From positions 124,001 to 188,000 of the forward strand of contig OX637625.1 of the NCBI GenBank assembly GCA_951802195.1: DNA of 64,000 bases. The letters run 5' to 3'. Numbering within the stretch: the first letter of the stretch is position 1; every line of letters begins with the position of its first letter. A model generated the notes under the pieces. That model did no database searches. It was not told where the DNA came from and saw only the letters and a program-made list of their open reading frames with translations. Position numbers and translations under genes: made by a program. The DNA is from Tausonia pullulans. Taxonomy: Eukaryota; Basidiomycota; Tremellomycetes; Cystofilobasidiales; Mrakiaceae. This document shows positions 45,529 through 55,458 of the stretch, one piece after another.

Positions 45529-48086
45529 CTAACGCAACGACTGACCGAGAGTAGGCATAATCTTAGCCCAAACGAGCCAGTATACGCCACCAAGGGCCAG
45601 GAGACCGAAGCCGACAACGACATGAAGCCAGTAGGGAAGCGACTTGTAAGGAGACGCGCCAGCGGCCGGAGGCACGAGGGGTGCGATGACCAAGAACACG
45701 TTGGCGAGGAAAAAGAAAATCTGGAGAGGAGCCGGCGCACTGTCAGGACATGCCACGGTGAGACAGGGGGGGGGAGGATGGACGGTATACTCACGACGAC
45801 CGGGAGGGTGGCTTTGACTGGAGGGGCCCACTGATAGTGGTCTTTCCGGAAGTAAATGACGAGGAGGGCGAAGGAGACCAAGCAGTTGAAGACCTGTACG
45901 GGAATAGGGAAAGAAATCAGCACGCGTGCACGTACATTTCATTCGAAAAGGATATTTCTCACGTTGAGAGGGTATGAGATCAGGTCTGTTGAAAGGGGAA
46001 TGGCAGAAGCAATGGCATCAGGTCCAGTACCTCTTTATCACTTGCATTGGACGGACTCACTGAGAAGGAACGAGTACGCATCGCCCGACGGGACGGCAAG
46101 AATGATTACAAGCGTGACAAGCCACTGAAGACCCAGACCGGCGAGAGGCGAATTGAACGGCCGATTGGAAGCGAAGAAGTTGGAGTAAGGAAGAACGCCC
46201 TCGCGGCCAAGTTCTGAAAACGGGGGAGTTCGTAATCAGCAGAAAGCGATTAACTACAAAGCAACGTGGAATAAGTGCGCACCTTGATTGATACGACCTT
46301 GCGAGAACTGTGGTGCAAAAGCAGGCATGATAAGATGAATCGCAGTCAGCTTCTGGGCATGAAGCTGAGCTCAAAGAGCAACGTACGAGAACAGAGAGAA
46401 CATTGCCGATCGCAGAGAGAGCGATGCAAACAGAGACTGCCTGGGCAGCCTTCTCTCCAAACATCTGTGGGGGGTAGATAAATGAGTTGGTGAGTGGCGC
46501 TAGCTGCGGTCAGGATGTCGATCTTTGACTGACCCTCGTGAAGAACTCTGCCGCGAGCAGGCGCTCAGAAGTCATGATGACGTCCTTGGGAACAGCAGCC
46601 ATGAATGCGATGTTGACCAGCATGTAGAGCACCGAGACAAGGAGGATCGCAACCGGGGCGGCGATCTTGACAGTCTTGATTGGGCTCCGGATTTCAGACA
46701 TGGCGTAAAAGGCGTTGGAGTAACCGATGAAGCTCCAGATGACTATACTCGGAGCATCTGTCAAATTGATAACTTGCAAGCAGGCTCGATGAAAGCAACT
46801 GACCATTATAAAGAGCGTTGACGAAAGCGTTGGCATCCGACTTAGACCCAGCGAAAGCGTTCTTGAAGTTGGAAGGGTTGGGCGCCCCAGACTTAACATG
46901 CTGCATAGGACGTTCATAAAAAACAGACAGTCAGCGTCTGGGTATGGGTGAGCAAGCGTTGGGAGGAAGAACTCACCCCGGCCAGGGCGGCGAAGCCCGA
47001 GCAGATGATGAAAACAAGGACGCCAATCTTGAAGATGCCGAGGGCGTTCTGAAGGCGGATGCCCCACTTTGGGGTGACGCCGTGGACGAAGAGCGCAAAA
47101 GTGACGACTCCGACACCGATGGCCCGCTGGTTGAACCGAGTTACGTCCGCGCCCGCAGCGTTTAAGAGCATTTCCCCCGTGTAGACGGAGTTTCCCGAGG
47201 GCCATCCGAGCAGGGCAGCGTACTGTAAATACAGCCGACAGGTCAGGCTGCCCGTCTCCCAAGGATCTAACAGTTAGAGACGGGATGGGCACGTACCATG
47301 GCATAGACGCAGGTGATGAGGTAGACGGGTTTGCGGTAAAAGAACTCGATGTAGTTCTTCTCTCCGCCAGACCTTCGAGGCAGGAGAAACACCATCAGCC
47401 TGGGCTCGACTTGACATGACCTTGCGCAGGAGATGAAGTAAACGCTTACCGTGGGATGCTGGTGGCCCACTCAAGGTAGACGGCGAGACCGGCGGCAGCG
47501 ATCAAAGATCCAACAACCCAGAGAATGAGCGCAAGTCCAATGGAGCCTGAGGACTGAACGATGGAGGCTGCAGCATAGACAGAATATCAGTCAGATCTCG
47601 AGCGCCCCCCAGCGCAGCGGGTGAACCAAGTGGAGCGAGATTGACCTGGAGTCGCAAAGATACCCGTTCCAATGACGCGGTTGGCAATGAGGAAGATGGC
47701 CGAGAAGGTACCCAGCCGACGGTTGCCCACTGGCACCTTGTCGAACGACTCGCCATCACCATCCGCCTCAGCAGCTGATAGTCAGAGAGAGGGTAGGCGT
47801 GAAAGAAAGGGCAGGTGCGCAAGTCAGCAAAATGGATCGGAATCAAGTTGAGCTCTTATTCTCTCCGCCTCTTGAGAGCGTAGCGGAAGCGAAGCAACGA
47901 AGCCGTAGGTTCGGGCGACCATGGTTGACACTTCTGTCAACAGGAGAATAAGGGAAGATAGTACGGACCAGAGACGACGTGCAGTCCACCGCTCTCCTGC
48001 AGCTGGAGGCCCTTGATAGAGCCGTCCTCCTTCAAGTACTTGGGGTCTGAACTGAGCCGCTCGGAGAGGGTGGGGGTGGGAGACAT
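45529..48086 (-). CDS. MUP1: High-affinity methionine permease-like APC transporter
   Basis: Twelve-helix plasma-membrane amino-acid transporter of the APC superfamily, closest by eye to fungal Mup1-type methionine permeases. The N-terminal cytosolic tail starts MSPTPTLSERLSSDPKYLKE. The core begins VGNRRLGTFSAIFLIANRVI with GTGIFATP, the helix 1 substrate motif. Next come SGGEKNYIEFFYRKPVYL, typical of Mup1, TRFNQRAIGVGVVTFALFVHG, VIWSFIGYSNAFYAMSEIRS, RINQELGREGVLPYS and SYPLNVFNCLVSFALLVIYF. The end is WAKIMPTLGQSLR, stop TAG at 45531-45529. About thirteen exons. Substrate is inferred from resemblance only. Two CACGTG E-boxes lie upstream, in keeping with sulfur control. Confidence 0.87.
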
Positions 48087-49062
48087 GATAGGGGGTGCAA
48101 GGGAGAAGGTTGATAGAGGTTGAGGGCGAAAGTGTGAAGTGTGAGGATGCCTACGAAAAAGGGCAGACTACTCTCGTGACATGCTCAATGGCTTCTTCTT
48201 GGTAAGGCGTGCTCCCGCATCATTTCCGAGGAGGCCCATACAATTGGACCTGGCGAGAAATATCTTGGACAGGACTACAAGCGTTGCAAAGAGAATGTCA
48301 AAGCGGCCGCGGGGAAGGCCTCGATCCTGCCATGGCTCCAGGCTCGCTTGGCCCGAGAGCCGAGCAGGAAGCAAAAATACCGATAGGCAGACACGCGCCG
48401 TCGCGGGGCCTCGCAGGAGAGAAGTCCTCCCAGAGCCTTAATTAATCCCAATCCACGTGAGCTCGCGAGCACAGATGCTGGACCACCTCGACAAAGCAAC
48501 GAAACAGGCAGGCCTAAACGAATTTAGTTCTGTTTAGTTCTGCTCAGGAGAGGTCTCCTGTGCTGAGCGGCCAAGAGCGCTCCTTTTCTTTTGACTGTGC
48601 GTCGCGCATACCAAGACAACGCGACACAAAAACGCACGACATGGCGACGTCCGATGAGTTCATATGGCAAGCTTTCCGGCCCAGATGAGATCGGCTGTCC
48701 GTCTGCAAATCCCACGCGACTCCATGCTTCATTGGCCTACTGACCCAGCTGAAGAGTCACACGCACGCCGAGATCGCCGTGGATACTTGATCTGCTGAGC
48801 TCCCAATTCCGGCACAACCTTAAGGCACACAGGCGCGGCACGTGGGTTCAACTTCATCGAGAGACAACTGGCGTGTCGTAGTGACCGTCAACACGAGTGA
48901 CGAAGTGACCTCTTCCAGCTCACGTCTGTCGTACCGCGCAGAGCTCTCGAAGTAGTCATGAAATCGTCAAGGTCTATCAAAGAGGACGTTGGGCGGCGTT
49001 TGACAAGCACGGTGCGAATAGGAATGTAAAGAAGTGTGTAATGATGGAGCGCAGTCAAACCA
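48087..49062. other. Upstream region of the MUP1-like gene and 3' flank of the BRI3 gene
   Basis: A 976-bp gap between two minus-strand genes. Apart from the two E-boxes I see no gene. Short plus-strand frames near 48181-48445 have no recognisable domain. Confidence 0.5.
48454..48460. promoter_or_regulatory. Cbf1/Met4-type E-box (TCACGTG) upstream of the MUP1-like gene
   Basis: CACGTGA on the plus strand, that is TCACGTG read toward the gene, about 370 bp before its ATG. TCACGTG is the yeast Cbf1-Met4 site of sulfur genes. A second CACGTG lies at 48839-48844. A candidate site from sequence only. Confidence 0.4.
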
Positions 49063-49687
49063 CTATGCACTCGTACAGCCTTGAGAAATGACTTGCTTGC
49101 ACCGCTTGCAGTGAACCGACCGATCGAGCAGGCAACACGCAATCCCCCAAGCTAGAAGAGGCAGATAGTCAGTACGAACATGGAGAGCCGCAACATGTCA
49201 TGATCCTTACGGAAACAGAGGCCGGCAGCTAGGACGCCGAGCAGTCCGTACCACGTTTGAGTATCGTGGCCTTGAATGAGGCACTGCATTTCCGGCGTTT
49301 GGGGGCCGAGGTTTGTGGCCACCATCCTTGATGGGAACGAGCAGAGAGAGTGTGTTAGGGATAGTCGATCGTGAGTGGAGCCCGGACTGACCTGTTCGTC
49401 CCCGGTTCAAGGTAGAAGTGCGTCACCGGTCCTACCATTGTCGGGGGAGGGACGGAAGATACCGAACCCCAAGGCGCAGAGCTCTTCAGGAGTTGAGAGT
49501 TACTGCAGGTCGGCGCTTGAAGGTTCGGGCGATTATGTGACGCCGAAGAGGACACGGCCACCTCGCCATCAAGGTGGATGAGTGGAGCGCGCTCCGAGGT
49601 CGACGGTGACGAGGGCACGGTCGTCGAGTCTTCGTATGAAGGCGGGGGCGCATTTGTGAGTGCCGGAGAGGAAGGCGAGACGGTCAT
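49063..49687 (-). CDS. BRI3 (brain protein I3) family small membrane protein
   Basis: Three exons (49687-49392, 49326-49211, 49151-49063) join in frame to 166 residues. The first 100 residues are Ser/Pro-rich and disordered, with a PPPSYE motif at residues 15-20, a PPxY ligand for WW domains such as those of Nedd4/Rsp5 ligases. The end is the BRI3 module: a Cys (MQCLIQGHD), a hydrophobic segment (WYGLLGVLAAGLCFPWGIAC), CCLLDRS, and a CxxC knuckle (VHCKRCKQVI). In animals these are lysosome/endosome-associated proteins. Human BRI3 is 125 residues and also has a proline-rich N-terminus. The first metal-binding pair is reduced to one Cys plus a nearby His. The family call rests on motif order read by eye. 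The role in fungi is not known to me. Confidence 0.72.
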
Positions 49688-50526
49688 ACGGGTTGTGGGT
49701 AAAGACAATGTCGTGGTTAAAGGCCAGGGAGGTAGAGCGGAAAGAAGAGGACGAGAGGAGGCAGTGCACGGAGGACAGCGGCGCTGGCGGGCTGCTGCTT
49801 GCTGCGTCGCTTCTTTGTTGGTGCCGCGTGCCCAGCTGCTTCACAACTCTGCTCTCGCTTGACCTGGCAACCCTATGGAGCTTCCGTTTCAACGGCTCAG
49901 TGAAACCATGAGAAAAGGAAAGAATTAGACGATCCGAGTCACTCAATCTTAAGAAGAGACGGCGTAAGCGAAGCCTGAGCTGCGTATGCACTACCTCTCT
50001 CGCGCCTATAATACAAGAGACTCTTTCTCCTCCCAAGCGAATGCAAAGTCATTTTGATGCAATATAATGTTGCCCTTTCGCAATGCCAGAGTGTCGGGAT
50101 CCTGCCGACCACCTGTCTGAGTGACTTTGGCCCGCTACATCGGCACTCTTCCCTCGCATTCTGGTGGCTCGTGCTAAAGCGGTATTGGCTTGCTGCCGGA
50201 CTTTCGTTCAAAAGGCTCAAAATGTACTCATCATCGCAAGGAAGACCACCACAGCACGGGCGCTCGCGTGCTAGATGGCCGACGAAAGGGAAGAGGAGGG
50301 AAAGGAAGGGCAGCGTGTAAAGTGGAGAAGACGGGAAGAAGAGTGAAGGAGTCTGGCGGTAGAGGTTCGTAAAGAAAAGGCGACGGCGGAGAGACGGGGA
50401 AAATCAAGTCAAGATAGGGAGGTGAAAGAGACAGGATAGGGAGGATGACAAAGAGAGAAACATAGAGAACAACCCAAAAAAAAAAAAGAGGGCACGTCAG
50501 GCGAGGCGAAGATAGGAACTCCACAA
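49688..50526. other. Intergenic between the BRI3 and bZIP genes
   Basis: An 839-bp gap between two minus-strand genes. It holds a purine-rich stretch (about 50230-50500) and a run of 12 A near 50477, just downstream of the bZIP stop codon. No gene is recognised. Confidence 0.5.
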
Positions 50527-53075
50527 TCAATACCCGTTCCTCGCTGCAGGGGGAGCGTAGGGAGCAGTCGAGGAGCCAACAGCGGAAGCAGCAGCGGCAG
50601 CAGCCGCCCCGGGAGGAAGGGCGCCATTGGCGGATAGAGCCGACTGCAGGCGAGCAACCTCCTCGCGAAGGGTAGCGACTGTGTGGAGGAGCCCGTCATT
50701 CTCGCCCTGGAGGTATTCGACCTTAGCCTGAAGCTGGCCCAGCCAGGCTTTTTTACGTTGACGGCACTTGAGAGCGGCTGGAGAGTAGATTTAAGGTTGT
50801 ATGCGAATGTTAGTCAGGCGGTTCTAACAGAGGTGAAAGACAGACCGTAATAGATAGACTCACCTTGCCTGTTCCTCTCGAGGAAGTTCTTCCTCTTCTC
50901 CTCCTCAGTCTCAGGCTTGCCATCCGCACCCATGCCCTCCGCTCGGCCGTTCTCGCTGCCCTCGCCGTTGATAGGGCTCGTGTTGCCGTCGCCGTCTCCG
51001 CTATTGCCAGCAAACTCGTCCGACTCGACGCTGACAGCCTTTTTGGTGCGCTTGTTGGCAGGAGCGCGCCCACCCTTGCCCTTCGGCGGACCAGGGGTTG
51101 TTGAAGAGGCAACGTCGTCATTGGTCGAGGCGGAGTTCGTGTTTACAGCGGATGACTTGCGCTTCCCACCGCGTGGGGCAGGAGCGGATGGGGCGCTCGG
51201 AGGGTTCACCGACAAGCCTCCCGCTACTGTAAGTGCTCGTCAGAGAGGTCAGGTCAAAATTCGCGAGGCAGGCTAGAATACGCACCTTTGCTGGCACCCG
51301 AGACAAGGAATTCGGAAGAACCCGGGGGCGCACTCGATCCGTTCTCACGCTTAGCGATCTCCTGATGGGCCTGGCTGAGAAGGAAGAGGCCGTTGGCGGC
51401 CTGGCTTGCGGCCTGCTGGCCCTGGCGGTGGTACAAGTCCTGTCCACCAGGCGCACCGGGTGCCGCACCCGCAACACCGGTCGGAGGAGGCCGTTGGTGA
51501 GGCGGACGCCCATATGGTTCATAGCGCTGAGAGGGAACGACGCCGTTGGCGGCAGCGGGAGGAGGAGGAGGGTGGTTATAGGCGGAGTGCTGGCCGTGGG
51601 ACGAAGACTGCTGGAAGGAGGGTTGTTGCTGCTGTTGCTGAGCGAGCTGGTGCTCGACGTGCGTCGGTCCATTCGAGATCGAGACGTGGGAGAAGTAGTC
51701 CCCACCACGAGACTGCTGAGACGACGGGTGCTGCGAAGCGTAGCCTGGGTGTTGGTACGAGTGACTTCCGGCGCCATTCATTTGTGAGAGCTGACTCATG
51801 ACGCCGTTGAAGGTCCCCGGCGTCATGGCCGACAGCGGATTGTTGTCGTCCTCGGGGGCCGTCCCGCCAACGACCGAAGGAACACTGACGCCATTAGCGG
51901 CTGCAGCGCCTGCCGTCGCATTTGTGACCATGGCGAGGAAGGCCGCAGTGTTAGGCGAGGGAGGGGGAAGCGGGCCAGAGGGCTGTGGGGTGAGACCCGT
52001 TCCGGGTGTGAGCCCCGTACGAACAAAGTCTGAGGGGTTGAAAGCCATTGCATGCGAGACGAGCACCGACTGGCCGGAGCTTGACGCCGGCTGCTGTTTG
52101 GGCCCCGCGAGCATGGCAGGCGAGAGGGGTCCGTTTCGGAGGGAGGAGATGGCCGGAGTAGAGATGTTCCAGTTGAAGGGCTCGTCCTCGCCAAGCGGAG
52201 TCGTCACCTGAGAGATAGAGGGTAGTGACCTCCGCCCACCTGTGTTTTTGAGAGCGCGGTCGCCAGCAAGGCCATCATCAACGACGGACGGGTCCTCGCC
52301 AATCGAGTTGGCACGAGCGAGGTTGGCGACAGCCTCGGTGGTTGTTGGCTCAACACCAGAGGGATCGGGCGACTTGCCGGAGAAGGACTGCTCGAAAGGG
52401 TTCGGTTCGCTCTCGAGTTGTCGACTCTTGGAGAACGACGGCCGCGGCGGGGGACGCGTCGCCGGGGTAGCAGCCGCGGCAGGAGCAGGAGCAGCTGCGG
52501 TCGTCGTGGTCGTCGTCGTAGAAGGGGCGGAATCGGTGGTGGTGGTGTTGAAGGTAGTGAGGTCAACCGAGGGACCGAAGGCAGGGGTGGAGGAGGATGT
52601 AGCCAGAAGCTCGCTGGCAGCGGTCGTCGCTGGGGCAGCAGACGGTCTGGTGGCGGCCCCAGCCGCTGAGGAAGCAAGGTGAATGGTCGGCTTTGAATCG
52701 GCGGTGGTGGCGGTGGGCGGCGAACCCGTGGCAGCATCCTTGAGGTCAGCGGGCGCGACGGCAAGCGCTGTAGAGAGAGAGGCAGTATGGGACGAGCAGC
52801 CGAGAGAATAAGACCAGCGGCGGGCGGTAGACGTCGTCGTCGTCGTCGAGCACGACGGGCGGATGTCGGTTGTTTTGAGATTTCAGTCAGCAGCCGAGTG
52901 GAGGAGGGGCGGCGGCGAACAGGCGGCACGAGGGCGAGAGGCAGAGAAGGAGAGAAGAACGCGGAGACGAAGGGGCATGACGAGGGAGGGTTAAGCGAAG
53001 AGGGTGGGTGGTAAGCAAGGCAAGTCGGTCGGTCAGCCTGGTCTGAATTGGTTGGATGGCCGTCGTAGGACACAT
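50527..53075 (-). CDS. ATF1: Atf1/Aft1-like bZIP stress transcription factor
   Basis: CREB/ATF-type regulator; fungal Atf1 is phosphorylated by the Hog1/Sty1 MAP kinase and binds CRE-like sites. Visible in order: a Ser/Thr/Ala/Pro-rich region, ESEPNPFEQSFSGKSPD (the conserved HRA motif of Aft1), GEDEPFNWNISTPAISSL, Gln-rich and Pro-rich stretches, a basic tract (APRGGKRKSS, PANKRTKK) and the bZIP. The basic region is EEEKRKNFLERNRQAALKCR followed by QRKKAWL. The leucine zipper is YLQGENDGLLHTVATLREEV. The end is PAARNGY, stop TGA at 50529-50527. Two late introns (near 51230-51290 and 50778-50863) restore these joins. The proposed start is a 4-nt exon (ATGT, 53075-53072) spliced over 304 nt to 52767, giving MSLAVAPADLKDA. 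The start is uncertain; the rest is firm. Confidence 0.88.
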
Positions 53076-54320
53076 GCTGAGGGCGCAAGGGAGGAAAGAG
53101 GGAGTAAGGTGTACTGACTCTCTGATGCAAACGTCATGGGCTCGGAGGGAAGGGAGGGGGGAGAGAGAAGGGGAGAAGAAGCGTTGGTTGGAGGAAAGCC
53201 GTCATCGAGCCGCGACTCGAGGGCCGCCAGCCGAGGGCGCGCGTCACACACAGGTTTTTCCAGAGGATGACTGAATTCGTCAGTCGGTGTCATCCCTCTT
53301 CTCGCGTGGCTTCATTCCTGCTTTCTGAGGTCGACCCGTCGATGTCTAGTCGCCAGCCAGAGCATCCTCAACTAGTTTTCTCGCTTGCTTTCCCTCTCCA
53401 AAGGTGTGCATCGCCCTTGCTCTGGTGAAAGCACCCGGACACTCTAGATAGTTGAGCTGGGCCCGCGCCCCGTGGCGGCTCGTTCTCCACGCGACTTTGG
53501 AGGCCACCGTCGTCATCGGCTTTTCCTCCGAGCGTCATCATCAAGCGGATGAGGCAGCGATCAATACATGCGTTGCAGTCCAGGCCAAGGAATAACCGCA
53601 GAGTATAAACAAGCTTTCGAAGACAGACACATTAGATCTCGACTTGATTCATCCATCAAATCTTGTGAGTAAGACGTTGATACACTCCGCAGTGACATCA
53701 GCTGGCTCAAGGTCTGGGGAGCGAGCGAGTTTTCTTGCCGAGCTTGTTGATGTTGAGCCTTCTTCTTCTAGCGATGTAGTGCGTAGCATCCGTTATCGGC
53801 TTCTCATTTAATCCGCCTTCCACGTCCTGCAAAAGGTCATCGCCCCAGCGAGAGTGCCACGTGCATTGATATACATTTGTCAGGAATTTGCTCAGTTTAA
53901 GTGACAAGACGAGACAGGCAGATCCGAGTGAAGGGAAACTTCGCTCGTAAAACAGAAGCACAAACACCATAATCTCTTTGGCTGGCTGGCGAGCTGAGAC
54001 GAGGATAACACCCCCCAGCTTCCTTTCTCGCACGCAACAAGAGATGGGCCGACGGTCCAGAATCTTCTCAACAATGGCCTCCGGTCGAGTGCGAAACGTG
54101 TATGCCAACAGTGCGAGAAGAAGTAGCGAATGATGAGGTCGGGGTATACATCAAGACATTGACTTATGCCCCTTCCTCCCCTCCTCGAGGGCGATTCATC
54201 TTATACACAAGGGAGAAGCATCTACTTGAGCAAGCCAACTACCTCCCCACCACCATCCCGTCGTCGTACAAGTACAGCTCGAGGCAAAAACTACGAGCAT
54301 GTGGTAAATGCTTTGCCCGC
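53076..54320. other. Upstream region of the bZIP gene, no gene seen
   Basis: A 1,245-bp stretch between the bZIP start and the LLPH-like stop. One minus-strand open frame (53707-54108) has no ATG at its start and no recognisable domain. Probably promoter and 3' UTR. Confidence 0.5.
53131..53137 (-). promoter_or_regulatory. ATGACGT (CRE/M26-type) site upstream of the bZIP gene
   Basis: On the minus strand this reads ATGACGT, the heptamer bound by fission-yeast Atf1-Pcr1, 56 bp upstream of the proposed start of the Atf1-like gene. A weaker CRE-like TGACATCA lies at about 53694-53701. This could mean autoregulation; one heptamer can also occur by chance. Confidence 0.35.
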
Positions 54321-55247
54321 TTAGCGACGCCTCGAGTTGCGGCCGGCCTTTCCTGAGAGCCGCCAGGTCGTCGGTTCGGCGCGTCAGTCACCATGTCCAA
54401 AGGCCGATAATCAGAAAATAAGGCGAGACGCACTCTTGCCAATGATCTTGCCCTTGCCGTTCATGCCGTTGGTCGTTGCGCGAGCCTTCATGCCCTTGGA
54501 CTCACGCCACTGTTCCCGGCGAGAACCCCGGGGACCAGAGGTCGAGATCTTCACCGGCTGGGCGGCCGACGGCGTCGGGGACATCTTGGCATCGCCTATT
54601 GGACAAGACGCCAAGAGAGCGAAGGAAGTCAGCAACATGTTTCGGCAAGGGAGAGCGCGGAGTGTGAGCAGGTCAAGAGCCCACATCGGCGCGCTGGCGC
54701 CGGGGCGAGGGCTAGATGACCAGCAACAGTGAGGTAACGCTGAACGTCGGGCGGGATGAACATGTTACATCTGTCCGTCCATAGGAGAGAGCGTAGCCAA
54801 GGGACTCGAAGTTCTTGCCGAGACGCGCGGACTCGAGGTCAAGCGTCGAGTCGGCTGCCCCGTCGCGCCTAGCCCGCTTCAACCCATCCCCTTCAACAGC
54901 CGGTCGTCAAAAGAAAGCGACTTGCACAGACTGCCGGTCTCGCCAATATCTGACCGCCTAGAAGCCGGCTCCCAGGCTTGCCAATTGCTCGTCGGTCCCT
55001 CCCAGTCCCAACTTAAGCCTCCTGCAGAATGTTACTTACCCTCTGCAGACTCATCAGCCTCCTCGCTATCCTCCTTAGGCTCTTTGTTGAGTTCCTCTGT
55101 GCCGATGATGTCTCTGTTGGCGTTTCCCGAGAGAAGCCGCTCCGAAACACGAGCAGCGCGGCCGGCGTCCTTGACGTGGTACTCGCCATCCTTGCGCTTG
55201 AGCCGGCGGGCGACGGTCTTGGTCTTACAGCGAAGAGACTTTCCCAT
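54321..55247 (-). CDS. LLPH / YBL028C-like nucleolar protein (DUF2423 family)
   Basis: Small basic protein of the family with human LLPH and yeast YBL028C, linked to the nucleolus and pre-60S particles. The N-terminus MGKSLRCKTKTVARRLKRKD is the family hallmark. It is followed by an acidic stretch (EDSEEADESAEG) and the C-terminal motif ISTSGPRGSRREQWRESKG. I propose three exons: 55247-55040, 54595-54434 and 54352-54321. They join in frame to 133 residues and end KRKAGRNSRRR, a basic tail. Without the last intron (donor GTGCGT, acceptor CTCAG) the frame would end SASRLIF at 54411, which is less family-like. The 444-nt first intron is long for this locus and may hide a further exon. Confidence 0.75.
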
Positions 55248-55458
55248 GGTGAGCAGGAAGAAGTAGAAAGATGAGAGGGGAGAGAGGGGACGTGAGAGAA
55301 ATGGGGTTAGTAGTTGGGAAGCGAGCGCCTCGGAGAGGTGGGCCGCCAAACCTGAATGAGGCCGCGCGCACGGGTCGTCGCCGAGATGCGAAGGGGAGAA
55401 GGAAGGGAGGGAGAGAAGGAGACACTCCTGTCGTCATGTCCTGATCAACTCATCCACC
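55248..55458. promoter_or_regulatory. Divergent promoter, LLPH-like gene and F-box-like gene
   Basis: The 211 bp between two start codons on opposite strands must serve both genes. A strong strand asymmetry (G/A on plus) is visible. No specific site is named. Confidence 0.45.

Noticed and set aside
53707-54108. 133-residue minus-strand frame upstream of the bZIP gene
   Set aside because: It does not start with ATG, has no recognisable motif and no clear splice signals. It may be part of a UTR.
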